Below are positions 1 through 11,600 of a DNA stretch of 64,000 nucleotides, one piece after another. Within the stretch, counting starts at the first letter, position 1. Every line of letters starts with the position of its first letter. The notes under the pieces were generated by a model. That model was not told the origin of the DNA. It saw only the letters and a program-made list of their open reading frames with translations, and ran no database searches. Made by a program: the position numbers and the translations under genes. Origin of the DNA: Amoebidium appalachense (taxonomy: Eukaryota > Ichthyosporea); assembly GCA_963693365.1 (NCBI GenBank), contig CAVNZM010000008.1, forward strand, positions 7,068,001 through 7,132,000, given 5' to 3'.

Positions 1-142
1 TGCAGCCATGTCAAGATCCATGTGTATACAAGTGAAATGTACGAGAACCCGTGCGCCTACGTGCATCCCTGTGCGCACTTGTGCCTGGAATTTCACCCAC
101 TACATTCCTCACACACCAATACTTGCACACAACGGCGCGTAC

Positions 143-288
143 CTGTCATAGATGTAGGACATCTTTGCGTTGTGGGGGGGCAGCTTCTCGAGGATTATCT
201 GTGTGATCTGTGTAAAGTTGCCGGTGCTGTTTGTGTACTCGGCCAGCACCGTGGCCCCGTGGGCCACCACGCAGTATATGATCGGCAT
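143..288 (-). CDS. VAMP7: VAMP7-like longin R-SNARE, first coding exon (partial gene)
   Basis: The exon starts at an ATG (288, reading leftwards) with MPIIYCVVAHGATVLAEY and ends in ..KMSYIYD plus two bases before a GTACGC donor (phase 2). This is the start of the longin domain of VAMP7: strand 1 (PI.Y.VVA.G), the TVLAEY strand, and a helix with the pattern NF.QIT..IL.KLP. VAMP7 is a vesicle R-SNARE acting in late endosome/lysosome and plasma-membrane fusion; its longin domain autoinhibits the SNARE motif. The rest of the longin domain, the SNARE helix and the tail anchor must lie left of the window. Positions 1-142 read as intron. No upstream splice acceptor is needed, since the Met matches the family start. 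Other longin SNAREs (YKT6, SEC22) fit less well. Confidence 0.85.
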
Positions 289-838
289 AGTGCTGCGCCC
301 TGCCCCCAGCCTCAGCATAGCCCGCACCCCCCTACCCCCCTCCTCCCCAACTCTCCTCCCCAAGACCCCCCCCCCCCCCCCCCCCCCCCTCCCCCATACT
401 AACCAACCCCCACCCATCCCCACGCCCCCGCCCCCTCCCCTTCCCCCCTACCCGCCCCCTCTTCCCCCTACTCCGTCACGCTTGCTTCTGCCCACTCTTC
501 TCCGTGGCCCTCGTGTTCACACACATCTCTCTTCGTGCACCTTCACACAGGCACGCGTTCCTCACTGTCTGGCGCCCCTCAGCCACTTGCCATTATTTTC
601 ACCCTTTTCCCTTCCATGAGCTGTGCGCATACCTTGCTCGGGGTTTGCTGTGTGGTGACAGTGTGGTGTCTGCGTGTCCTTATTCTGTGTCTTCGACCCG
701 GTATCGCGCCACTGTAACAGTGTATCTAAAGAAGCAGTGGGCGCCTTCATAGAACCGGTGGATTTAATAGTTCGTATATGGCAATAGCGCGCATTACAAG
801 CGAAGAGATGCATCCTCTGCATTGTGGATGTCGGCCAG
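289..838. other. Intergenic, C-rich; candidate 3' end signals
   Basis: Upstream flank of the VAMP7-like exon. It holds a C-run near 367-389 and CT/C-rich sequence to about 620. On the minus strand an ATTAAA polyadenylation-like hexamer lies at 763-768, about 70 bases past the stop of the candidate exon ending at 839. I see no other gene here. Confidence 0.5.
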
Positions 839-921
839 CTAGGTAGGAGCCACGGCTCTGGCTGCTCTTGCTAAGACTTGCCTCCGGATCTGGTCCAGGG
901 GCATGTTATTCTTAGGTGTGC
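839..921 (-). CDS. Candidate last exon of an unrecognised minus-strand gene
   Basis: After a CAG acceptor at 922-924, one frame reads TPKNNMPLDQIRRQVLARAA and on to ..VAPT before a TAG at 839-841, with ATTAAA at 763-768 downstream. The composition (amphipathic, Arg/Ala-rich helix) is protein-like and unlike the surrounding repeats. I could not find the exons that would precede it between 1 and 2.5 kb, and I do not recognise the family. It enters in phase 1, so it cannot be a stand-alone gene. Confidence 0.3.
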
Positions 922-1028
922 CTGTGCCCTAATCAGGAGCCAGCCAACACTGCGCCATGCACACAACCGTTACTGGGGCATGCCTAATGCTTTGCCAGGC
1001 TGCAAGTGGCACCAAAGCGCCTACTGAA

Positions 1029-1130
1029 ATGCTTGCTTGTGTGGCAGTCACCATGTGCGTGCTTGTGTGGCAGTCACCATGTGCATGCTTGTGTGGCAGT
1101 CACCATGTGCATGCTTGTGTGGCAATCACC
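1029..1130. repeat. 26-bp tandem repeat, about 4 copies
   Basis: Four head-to-tail copies of a unit containing GCTTGTGTGGCAGTCACCAT, with small differences in the last copy. It is non-coding and explains the short repetitive open frames in this stretch. Confidence 0.85.
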
Positions 1131-1500
1131 ACGGCCAGTGGCCAATGTGCAGTCAATTGCAGCGCACAGGACTAGTCGTGACGGGGGAGGAAGCAACTTC
1201 AGTGCTGTAGCCAGGCATGTATACGTATTTGCGCGTGGATGTATGTGTGCGCACATCAGCCACCCTCCTTAAGCACAGCAGTGCACAGTATGGCACATTG
1301 TCATAAATCCAGGTTATGTGGCCATACATACACAAGCATGGCCCATCAACATTAGAGGCAGGCACGGTTCTGCCGGCCAACAACTTGGCATGCGCACCAA
1401 TTGGCCTCAGCGCCGCACAGGCAGTGTTGCAGCCTCAGGACAAAACTTCTCGTTGCACCCACTGGAATTTGTTCAATGTTTTTTTTGACCTTTTTTTTTT

Positions 1501-1660
1501 GTGGGGGGGGGGGGGGGGGGGGGGGGGGGAAGATTACTTTCTCCACTGCCAGTGCTACTGCTATCACGAACTACTGCTATCAAGTAGTGATTTTGGCCTT
1601 TTTGGGGGGGGGGGGGGGGGGGATACTTTCTCCACTGCCAGTGCTACTGCTATCACGTAG
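1501..1660. repeat. Duplicated 36-bp segment separated by G-runs
   Basis: Two copies of a segment beginning TACTTTCTCCACTGCCAGTG, at about 1534 and 1623, each preceded by a G-run (1502-1529 and 1604-1621). This looks like a local duplication that includes the homopolymer. Confidence 0.8.
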
Positions 1661-2033
1661 TGATTATCAAATACGCTCATGGGGGGTCTGAGACTCTTGA
1701 GTGCTATTGCAGAAGCGAATAACCGCACGAAGAGTTGGAGTGCAGGCAGGCATTATATGCATGAGGGGGACACCCTCGAGGGCTTGGCAGGTTGGGGCCG
1801 GGCAAGGGGGGGGGGGGGGGGTCCACGATAGCAGCACACCGCACAGGCGCTGTTCAGTTCCGAGCACATTCATTTCCATGTTCTCGTTCTGTCCACAACA
1901 TGTGGACACTGTGCCCGCGCCCCACCAGGGGGCAGCATGGCCAATCTTAGTGTCTGGCTGTCTAGCAGAGGGGAGGGTCTTGGCCGGTGGCGCATCCACG
2001 GTCGCTTGCAGCGCCATGGCCTGGGCCTGCCAC

Positions 2034-2073
2034 TTGCCATATCGGGCAGGTGCCGTACTGCCCGATATGGCAA
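2034..2073. repeat. Perfect 15-bp inverted repeat (hairpin)
   Basis: The left arm TTGCCATATCGGGCA (2034-2048) and right arm TGCCCGATATGGCAA (2059-2073) are exact reverse complements around a 10-base loop. It lies downstream of the Myc-like gene, in sequence with no supported coding exon. Confidence 0.9.
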
Positions 2074-2350
2074 CACAATACAACATCCCCTTCTACCCTC
2101 TACTGTCTCTAAGGCCTGGGTACCTGCCCGTGCCATTAATAAATGAGTCCGCGCGATAAAAGACAAAATGAGAGTATTATATTCTATTAACAACATGAAT
2201 CTTCGTTCCATATATATATTCAATGAACACACTGACTTCGTTCTACCCCTCGCCCACCATGCTAACAATAATCGATAAACACACAGCCAATTTATGACTC
2301 AGCTAGTTCAGGGCTTCTGAGTACGGTGTGATCATGACTACATGTGAATG

Positions 2351-2375
2351 TGTGAATACGGTTTGGCTACTTGTG

Positions 2376-2426
<51 letters not shown>

Positions 2427-2530
2427 GTATATATGTGTGTGTGTGTGTGTGTGCGTGTGTGCGTGTGTGTGTATGTATATATGAATACGGTTTGGCTACT
2501 TGTGACATGATATATATGTGTGTGAATACG
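2351..2530. repeat. (TA)n/(GT)n microsatellite flanked by a direct duplication
   Basis: A TA tract followed by a GT tract (about 2378-2480) is bracketed by two copies of GAATACGGTTTGGCTACTTG (starting near 2355 and 2484), with a third partial copy near 2524. On the minus strand this would be 3' UTR or downstream flank of the Myc-like gene. Confidence 0.85.
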
Positions 2531-2563
2531 GTGAGAATATACGCGCATGGTGGGGTCCTTCTT

Positions 2564-3168
2564 TCACTGCCTGCCGGCCAGTTGTTGCTGCATGCGTTGC
2601 AGCCGCTCCCAGCGTTCCTGCGCACCCAACACACCGTGAGCCATTGTCCTGTCTGCACAAAAAAAACTAAAGTTGCACAGGCTAACGTTTACAAATTGTA
2701 TCTACTGTGCAAACTAAGCACAAGCTAAGAATCGGCAGCTAATATTGCGCAGAACGGAGACATGAGAGAGAGGTCTAATAACTTCCAATTGGTGTTTTTG
2801 AGCACGGCACAGGGCCCAAGTACCAACATGGTATGTTTCGTGTGCAGGAAAGAGGCGCGCGCGCGTGTGTGTAGGGGGGCAGGGAGGGGTCTGAACTCAC
2901 CCTCAGGCGGATGCCCTCCTTCATGGCCCTGTCCTTTGCCTTCTTTAGGTCTGCCTGCTGCCGCTTGAGCTCATCGATCTTGGCCTTGGCCTCCTTGAGG
3001 ATCATGATCTGGGGGGTTGGCTCACGTGAGGATGGGCGCCAGAGGGGTGTAGTGCCACGGCAGGCAGAGGGGTGTAGTGCCACGGCAGGCATGGGTCATG
3101 CAATCAGGGGGATGGATATGTTATTAGAAGATATATCGTGTCCTGTTGATAGTGGCAAATGACACCTT

Positions 3169-3199
<31 letters not shown>

Positions 3200-5638
3200 G
3201 TATTTGGGACAAATCTATTTGTTTTCTAGTGCATGGGCATGGGCATGGCTGTACCTTTGAGACGATGGGGGTGCCCTTTGTCTGCTTGCTGGGGTCCTGG
3301 GGGGCTCAGTGGCCGGAATTGCATCTCTCAGGCCCTCAAAGGCCTGCCGCAGGTCCGTGCGCCGCTGCCGCTCAAGATCGTTGTGGCGCTGCTTTTGCTC
3401 TGGGGGGACCCACGGTGTTAGCAGCCGAAGAATGCGACCAACTTATAGTATATATATGCGGAACTTACAAGCCCAAACAGGGACAGAACCATAAATTGCT
3501 AAATATGCAGTCATACATGGAGGAGGAGAAAAAGAAAAGACATGCCACACCTACACAACAGAGCATGGCAGGGCACGTACCGGGCGTGCACTCCTCCTTG
3601 CTGTCTGTGCGCTGCAGCTGGTGCTTATTCTGGTCACTGAGGGGGCTCTCGGGCCCGTTGCTGCTCTGGGGGCTGGGCACGGAACCCTCGTCATTGGCAT
3701 CGGCCTCAAGTACATCTGCCAGGCTGCCCATGACGCTCTTGCTGCGCTTGCGTGGGCGCTCCATGTCCGGGCCCAACATGTCTTCAAGTTTAACCCCCTG
3801 CAGGTCCGTCAGCGGGTCATCGAGGCCTATGCCGTGCAGCCCTGACAGGGCATCGTCCAGCCCACTGCCGTCACTGGCCCCCATCAGCTCGGGGTGCTGC
3901 TGCAGCAACAGGTCCAGCTGGTCCTGCAGCTGGGCTGCTAGACTCTCGGCACCAATGCTCTCGCTGAGCGTACGCATGCTCGTGCATGTGGATTCAAAGT
4001 TGAGCAGGTCTGCCTCGGAGAGAGACGAGCATGGCCGCTTGCGCACTTCAAAGTCTGTGTATGTGTGTGTGTGTGTGTTTGGGGGGGGAGGGGGGGGGGG
4101 AGCAGGACGGGGGTTAACATGTAGGCAATGTGTGGTTTGGTGGGGAAAACATGCAGCAAGAGTCATTGACAAAGTGCAATCAACCAACCGGGCTACCTGT
4201 TGCACACTATGGGATGAAACAGCACCCTTTGGAACGAACAGTCCTCCGAAAATTCCGTCTTTTTTTGTTGATGTTCGGTGTGGACATCAACAGGGCTGCT
4301 TACCTTCACCGAAGAACGCCTGGTGGGTCACCAGCGACGGGGTGGCCGTTGGTGTCTGGCAGGGGGTGACGCGGAAGGGTGTGGGCATGGGGGTGGGGGG
4401 CATGGACGGGTGGGGGCCCAGCTGAGGGTGGCTGTGGGGGGCCACGAGGGGGCTGGACAGGTGCACGGTGGTGGCCAGGGCGTGGGTAACGGCCGCCAGG
4501 TTGCCGTTGAACGAGGGCGGCTGGCCCAGACTGGGGCTGGCCGCAGAGATGGGGATGGGTGGCGACTGGAAAAGGTGCGGGTGGTAGGCCCCGTTGGGGG
4601 CTGACACGGTGCGCACAAGGTGGCCGTGGGCCGGCCCAAAGGTGCCGGTCTGCAGGGCAGGCTGAGACTGCACGCTGTGCAGCAGGCGTACCTGGGGCAT
4701 GGGCCCCGCCATCATGGGGGGCTGCTGCAATATGTGCTGCTGCTGCGGGGGGGCTAGTGGTCTGCTGTGTGTGTAACTGACCGGCGCCTGCATGGGCGGT
4801 GGTGGGGGGGCATAAGGGGAATACGGCATGGGGGCCGGGGTGTAGCTCTCAGGCGAGGGAGTGAAGGGCTGGGGGGGCAGCATGCTGCCGCTGACCGGTG
4901 GACCTGTGGATGGCCGTCAGCACTGGGCAGACCACCGTGCCACCACCAAGCAGAAGATAACCCAACACATACTTTCTACCATCATATAAGGGTCCCCCCC
5001 ATGGTGACTTCGGCTAATGATACTAAATGACGCGCAAACCAGATGCGGTGTTTGAGTATGCCCCCCCAACAGTCCTAACACAGCCGGTTAAGGCACGTAC
5101 CTGCAGGGGTGGGCTTTATGCGAATAGCCAGGGGGGGTGGTCTCTGGCCGTGGGTGGCTGGGCCAGGCTGCCCACTGGGAGTGGCCGGTTGTGCAGGTGC
5201 GGGGGGTTGCGGTGCGCCTGCAAAGGTAGTGCGTGTGGGTATGGACCCTGAATGCAAGAAACAAAGCGCTACGCCCTGGGTGGGCACACTTGCATGAGCA
5301 CCGTGGCAAAGTGCATATTGCGTGCAGTGTACAGCTAGCACAGGCACACAGATACGGGTCACGTGCAAAGGCGCACGCAGGCACGCCATGCGCACCCAGC
5401 ACCTACCTGAGACTATGTTCAAGGGTGGCGGCGCTGGTCTGAGCTGCGGGTGGTGTGTGTCGTGTGGTTGTTGTGTGTGCTGCGGCTGGTCGGGCAGGAA
5501 GTTGTGGGGCACAAAGATCACCGACGGGCCACTGCCCCGGCCCATAGACTTCACGTCTACTAGCGCTAGCCGGTACTCGGGGCCCACGGGGGGTTGGGGC
5601 CGCTGCGGCCAAGGCTGTGCTACCATTGGCGACTCCAT
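2564..5638 (-). CDS. Myc-like bHLH-leucine-zipper transcription factor
   Basis: Seven exons on the minus strand: 5407-5638, 5101-5247, 4304-4903, 3581-4054, 3255-3399, 2901-3008, 2564-2617 (stop TGA 2564-2566). All junctions are GT..AG and the phases agree, giving about 586 residues once one missing base in exon 5 is allowed for. Residues 1-326 are Pro/Gln/Ala-rich; 327-484 are acidic with an RPRKRSK nuclear-localisation motif; about 485-586 are bHLH-zipper. The start is MESPMVAQPW, with A at -3 and G at +4; an in-frame alternative start lies at 5698. Myc proteins dimerise with Max on CACGTG E-boxes. I could not identify Myc boxes I/II with confidence, so family assignment rests on the C-terminus. 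USF, Mondo and Max fit less well. Confidence 0.8.
2901..3399 (-). CDS. bHLH-zipper exons of the Myc-like gene (with apparent frameshift)
   Basis: Exon 5 (3255-3399) reads QRHNDLERQRRTDLRQAF then FEGLRDAIP: basic region and helix 1 of a class B bHLH, with His, Glu and Arg at the three positions that specify CACGTG. Helix 2 continues as TPIVSK at the exon end and IMILKEAKAKIDELKRQQ in exon 6 (2901-3008), a heptad zipper that ends in exon 7 with ERWERLQRMQQQLAGRQ. The frame of helix 1 and the frame of helix 2 differ by one base. Between them lies a run of six G on the plus strand (3299-3304), six C in the coding sense, where seven would restore the frame. Read without correction, the first frame hits a stop at the start of exon 6. 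A base-calling error is the simplest explanation. Confidence 0.8.
3581..4054 (-). CDS. Acidic/NLS exon of the Myc-like gene
   Basis: Exon 4 starts DFEVRKRPCSSLSEADLL, carries a Leu/Gln-rich stretch (LAAQLQDQLDLLLQQHPEL), a run of Asp-Leu repeats (GLDDALSGL, GLDDPLTDL), then ERPRKRSKS and an acidic, Ser/Pro-rich tail ending SKEECTP before the GTACGT donor. Acidic Ser/Glu-rich sequence just before the basic region is the usual Myc arrangement. The Asp-Leu repeats resemble transactivation segments, which is inference. Confidence 0.7.
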
Positions 5639-5749
5639 TTTAGCGGATATGCTATATTCAACGCCCTGTCTGCTACCGATCCATAGCACAACTGACACCC
5701 GCTAGGGCTTTCTGGCCACTTCTACGAAAACAAACGCCCAGCCCTGCAT

Positions 5750-5830
5750 ATTGCGCTATTATATAGCGAGCACATCGACAGCCCGGCAACATGTCCTGCG
5801 TGACTATCGACCAATCAATGCGCTTTATCT
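5750..5830 (-). promoter_or_regulatory. TATA-like and CCAAT-like elements upstream of the Myc-like gene
   Basis: On the minus strand TATATAATA (within the near-palindrome GCTATTATATAGC, 5754-5766) lies about 120 bases before the chosen ATG. An ATTGG (CCAAT box in reverse) is near 5810, some 50 bases further upstream. Spacing fits a core promoter; there is no transcript evidence. Confidence 0.35.
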
Positions 5831-7230
5831 GCGTGACCGTGGCCCTGGGTTGGGGGCCAAATACAGGTTCCTGGTTTGTCATATCAGTGGTGCCTCTATG
5901 CAGATAGATAGTGCTGCATAGGCGACACAACCAAAAAAAAAAAACACTAAATGGCAGCCACGCAGGTGCTTGTTGATGGGTGCAGGGTGCGGTTCAAGAA
6001 ACTAGCGGTCAGCACCGCTTACAGCCACTATAGTCAAGACAGGCGCACGCGCATGAGGCCTAGGGTATTGCAATTCTGATGATGATCGTGCTGCACATAT
6101 GTGCGCCGCCATGAGTGATACAGTAACTTTCCTATAGTAGTGTGTGGCACAATACAACAGGGCTCCTCAACCATGTGTTCAGCATGCATGGTAGTGTTAC
6201 GTTAACGTTATGCCACTTGTTGCATATTGATTAGAATATGCATACAACGTCTTCATTTAACTCCTTAAGCTTTCTATTTAGTAATACGTACGGCCTCCGG
6301 TAACGTGCACATTTGTGTGTGTATGTACAGTACAACAATCCAAAAAAATTAAAATTCCCGAATACAACACGAGCTGCAACTGAGCGCCGGTAGATATCGA
6401 TTGCACAGCACAGACACAGACACGAACACCTTGTATGATACTGGTCTACACACAACAGACGTCACAACATGCTACACGTGCTTGAATAGTCGTGAATCGG
6501 GATGCCAAGTAACCCTATAAACGTGTGCTTTTCGTGGCATATCAGTGGCCACAAGACACGGCGGCTTATTGCCAGCGGAATAAGCCTTACGAGCGTTGGC
6601 GCACAAACGGCGCGTTGGCAAATTCACGTGTGAGTGTGGCCCGGTCCGACTTGTGGCGGCTGTGCGTCAGAGCAGAACAAACTAAGCTCCTATTGGTTAC
6701 AGATCACAGAATTTACAAGCCGTAATGACTAAGACCAATCGGCAATAGTTCTGGCACCAATGACTGGTAGCCAAAGCAACACCTGACTTTAAACCAATAA
6801 ATTCTCGAAAGCTTTGCGTGGGCGGATAAACAGCTATCGTCGGGCTGCGAAGTGACCATGGCCCAGAGAAAAACAACCCCAGAAGCGCTATAGCTAGCGT
6901 TGTTGTTTTTCCAATTGACACATAGTTTCTAGGCCTACTTAGAGAAATAGATATTACGCGCTCACGGTGTCCCTGGACCTTGCTATCCTGTGAGGTACCA
7001 ATAATGAACATACAAATGTTGATAGATATATGCTCCAATATATCAAGATCCGGATAGCCTGATCAGCCCTCAGGTTCAATGGCCGCGCGCGCCGCTTGTA
7101 CAAGCACACATAAACACAAATATACACGTGTACGCCTACACCACAACAATAATGATGACACTGGCCAATGCACCACACAGATGGTGCTATAACTGGAGAT
7201 GGTTCCACAGATGATCACTGGCACTTCCCT
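5831..7230. other. Intergenic, no recognised gene
   Basis: Mixed-composition unique sequence without long open frames, recognisable protein similarity or tandem repeats. It may hold distal promoter sequence of the Myc-like gene. Confidence 0.5.
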
Positions 7231-7660
7231 CCCCCACCGGGCCACCGGAACGAGCTTGGCCCGGAGTCCCCGACCCGGGCCGTAGCTCAGCCCGGCCCCG
7301 ACGGGCCATCTGCGGCGGCCGGGTCACCGTGGCCACGAGCACGCGACCGTCTTTTTTGGGCTGAGCCGCGTTCACGGCGGAATTTATATGAGGCTTTTTT
7401 CTAAGTTGTTTTGGGCGGGGGGAATCGGTACTTTGTTTTGGCCGGGCTGTGTGCGCGGCCAAACGGCCTGGCCGTCACGGTGAGGGATACCACGCATACG
7501 CACGTTTTATTACGATGGCTGTATGCTGCAACAGGCACAATGAAAAGCATGTTAGAACAGTCATGGTACTGACCGTCACATAATCTATTAAAACTTGTGA
7601 CGGTTGAATATTCGCGGCCTCGGCCGCGCCGCGGCGGGACGGATCCGGACCGTCTTATTT
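7231..7660. other. CpG-rich block
   Basis: The stretch is much richer in CpG than its flanks, with motifs such as GACCCGGGCCG and GGCCTCGGCCGCGCCGCGG, and three copies of GACCGTC. It could be a promoter-associated island or part of a mobile element. No supported open frame accompanies it. Confidence 0.4.
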
Positions 7661-7757
7661 GTAGGGTGTTTAGGGTCAGAAATTTTTCTTTGGACTGGTT
7701 TTATTCGACGGAAAGAGATGCAAGTATGCACGGCATACTGAGAAGACAATAAAAACT

Positions 7758-8490
7758 TCACGAGTTATCCAGTAACAAGTGCATACTGAGATACCTAAAC
7801 ACTGTGTGAAAATCATATAAATACTCAATGTGACGACCAACAGAATTCAACAAAAAGTCTAAGGTGTTCACATTGCTAGCTAGTGTAGCAGACACCCATA
7901 GGGAAAGTGTTAAAACGCGACATAAAAACTCACACCTACAACCTTTGACTATTGTATCAACATGCTTGCGATAAAAAAGTTCAGCACAAAACTGGCACCA
8001 GCGGCGATGAAAACAATAATTACGGCGCCACTGCACAACTTCCCAGGCAATATCAACATCAGAACACCATACAGACTTATCTACTAGGGTGGTATCCATA
8101 CGTACAGCAGGAGAAATGTATCCTGCCAAAGCTCCCCAAAAAGCGATAATGATCAGTACGGTGTTGCCTAAAGAACATAACACATGCCGACTGAGTTTTA
8201 CCTTTGATTTCTCTATCAGAACGAGAAAGAAACTTATACTGCGTATGGTAATAACGCGAAAAGGCAGAAAAAACAGGAAGAGAAAAGAAAGAGGGAGTGA
8301 GATAGCGAGAGGAAGAATCAGGTTGAAAGAGGGTAGGCTGAGGACATTCAGAAGTAGCGTTGGTGAAGTTATTATCCAGTAACATGTGCATACTGAGAAA
8401 ATTGCTCCTGAAGAAAGTCCGAAAATTGTCCCTAACTTTTCGCCGGGTTAGGTCCAACAATTTCTGAAAAATTGGCCCTATCAGGGCCAA
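7758..8490 (-). other. Unrecognised open frames bounded by a 27-bp direct repeat
   Basis: Two overlapping minus-strand open frames of about 140 residues each occupy this stretch; their translations share the block LSMH(L/M)LLDN. That block comes from a 27-base direct repeat (7765-7791 and 8372-8398, one mismatch) containing GTGCATACTGAG. One frame begins with a hydrophobic segment. I recognise no family, and AT-rich repeat-derived sequence is as likely as a gene. Confidence 0.25.
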
Positions 8491-8602
8491 ATATAATAGA
8501 AAAATGGCATCAAAAAACGGTGGTTGGCTCTGTTAGGGCCATCCAGGCTGGTGGAAAGCTGCCAAACTGGCACTAGCCACTGGACAAATTTCACACCCTG
8601 GA
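8450..8602 (+). repeat. Dispersed repeat, copy 1 (inverted copy at 52.1-52.3 kb)
   Basis: Blocks AAAAACGGT, TTAGGGCCATC, TGCCAA..TGGCACT and TTTCACACCCTGG occur here in the same order and spacing as on the opposite strand of 52137-52265. The copies are diverged but clearly collinear. Confidence 0.65.
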
Positions 8603-8779
8603 CGCGAGGCCTGAAGCCACGTGAGCACATACAGCCCCCGGGGCCCCGAATTCCTCCCCAAGGCCCTGAGGGCCACGACCACTGTGGACCCATCATGACT
8701 TGGCAGTGACACTGAGGTTGGCTCCACATCCTTTCCCCGGCGGCCTCCCCCCCCTCCCCGCCGGCGCTCCCCCCCCCCC

Positions 8780-9240
<461 letters not shown>

Positions 9241-9660
9241 CTCCCCCTCCCTCCCCATATGCAAACGGTCAACCGTGTATTACTGAAATCTCGAGCTCCG
9301 TACGCATGAGTGCTCTTTACTATATCCCTGAGGCTCCCCCCCCCCCCTCCCCCCCCCCAAACCCCCCCCCCCCCCCCCCCCCCCCCCGCGGATCCCCCCC
9401 TCCCCTCCCCTTGCCGCCCTTAATGCATTAAGCTTGCAGAATCATTGCTGGTATATACAGACTCTGGCGATTGTACTGCACACTGTGCTACAGACATGAA
9501 TCAGATTATTATTGTCAAGTAGTACGTATCATCATGATAATGTGCATAACTTGTTCAACGTGGACTGTTTTTGTTTTTGGGATTGGCACGCTTCCAGTGG
9601 TGCAGCAATGGGGATATGTACGGAACTGACTACTTCAATAGCTAGGGCACTGGACGGACC

Positions 9661-9674
9661 GTGTGTGTGTGTGA

Positions 9675-9736
<62 letters not shown>

Positions 9737-9969
9737 CGTGTGTGTGTCACAGTGTGTGTGACTGTGGGCCACGATGTGTGTGTGCGTGTGACAGGTGTGT
9801 GGGTGGGTGTGTGTGCCTGCGTGTGTGCTACCGTAAATTGTCATCATGCTTATTATCACCATGACCCGTGATGTGCACGCGTGCGCGTGCACACCTGCGC
9901 GCACACACACACACACACACACTGACACGCAGATACATACACACACACACACACACACACTGACACTCA

Positions 9970-10034
<65 letters not shown>

Positions 10035-10130
10035 CCACAGTCACACACACTGTGACACACACACACACACTGCACACACACCGTGCACACACACCGTCAC
10101 TGGCCGTTCAGAGAGAAAGAGAGACACATA
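9661..10130. repeat. (GT)n then (CA)n microsatellites with inverted symmetry
   Basis: GT tracts at 9661-9830 are followed within about 70 bases by CA tracts at 9900-10110. Similar interruptions on both sides (CAGTGTGTG against CACACACTGACAC) suggest the arms could pair. The central 9835-9895 is unique sequence. Confidence 0.9.
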
Positions 10131-10139
10131 CCGTGACAC

Positions 10140-11000
10140 CGACCACACCTCTCAGAAGCAACTCCACCACCCTCACCCCTGCAGCCCACTGGCACCATCC
10201 CGGGCACTGCCGCGGTCAATGGTCGGACACACACCCTAGGGTATACATATTGGCGTCGGTTCAACTCACCGCCAGCCAAAATTATTAAACCAAAGGGTTA
10301 ATCATGAGAACAAGGCCCCACGCACTGTGTACGGTACGTGGAACCAAATGAGGGCCAAACCCGGGCATATATATAGTTGTAACATCAGCTACACAAATAT
10401 GCGCATAAGTTGTATCACGCAAAGCTCACTGGCTAGAATCAGCTATCGTTCTGATGATGTTCAGGCTGACGATCTACTGAACATGCTCAGTCTAGAACGT
10501 AGGTATAGGTCCCATGGGGCTAATACCCACCTAGTAGGCAGCGGCACTGAATAAGACCTGAAATTAAAAGGTTCCAATAAACCCAACTAAACATGGTGTT
10601 TCAAAGTAAGTTAAGCATCACGTGAAGGCATGGACACACAGAGGCATGCGACGGTACTGCAAGCAGCAACTGACACACCAATAGGTGAGTGGTGGATGAC
10701 ACCATAACTGGTAAACAGATTTGGGTTGGGATTGGGTCAGCGGGTCAGATGGGGCCAGCTAATATTAGTCAGATGTTTCCAATACATGTGTTTGTGGGCA
10801 GGTTGCAAAGTTTTTTTTCTTTCTTTCTTTTTTTTTTTTTTTTTGCACAGGGGAAGCGGGGGGGGGGGGGGGGGGGGGGGAGGGGGTGGGGTTCAGTGAT
10901 ACAGCTCCTCCCGGGGGGCACACCCTTCCACACATGATTGAGCCTTATCGGCTGTGACAGAACAGAGACCATTACGAAGAAAATGGCCAGCAAAAAGAGA
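10140..11000. other. Intergenic, no recognised gene
   Basis: Mixed unique sequence with a T-run and a G-run near 10811-10880. No supported exon seen. Confidence 0.5.
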
Positions 11001-11019
11001 GATTTGCATGCTGCCCCCT

Positions 11020-11093
11020 CCCCCCCCCCCTCCCCCCCCCCCCCCACCCCCCCCACCACCACCACCACCAACCACCGCCACCACCACCACCAC

Positions 11094-11126
<33 letters not shown>

Positions 11127-11226
11127 CCTTTTATTGCTTTAGACGGTCTTTGAAGCTCTCCTGTTCCCGGTGCGCTGCCGCTCTTTGGAAACACACACAC
11201 CCGTGACACACACACACACACACGTG

Positions 11227-11325
<99 letters not shown>

Positions 11326-11366
11326 TGCCACACACACACACACACACACACACACTGGCACACACA

Positions 11367-11408
<42 letters not shown>

Positions 11409-11600
11409 TACGCGGCACACGCACACTGCCGGTAACACACTCTCACACAAACACACTGTGTAACATACGCATACACACACACACACACACTGTGCACACC
11501 GGTGTGACAGACACACACACACACACACACACGTACTACCACACACACACACAAACACACACAAACACACACACACACACAACACACACACACACGGGGA
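11020..11600. repeat. C-run, (CCA)n and long (CA)n array
   Basis: C-runs at 11022-11055 pass into CCA repeats and then imperfect CA repeats to about 11595, broken by short unique words such as CGTGGCACAC and CTGGCAC. The open frames here (poly Thr-His or Cys-Val) are repeat artefacts. Confidence 0.95.

Noticed and set aside
3255-3399. Reading the whole bHLH exon in one uncorrected frame
   Set aside because: It replaces helix 2 with Arg/Pro-rich sequence and reaches a stop at the start of the next exon; the alternative frame matches helix 2 and joins in phase.
3229-4425. 398-codon plus-strand open frame
   Set aside because: It is antisense to exons 3-5 of the Myc-like gene and crosses their introns; no splice or similarity support.
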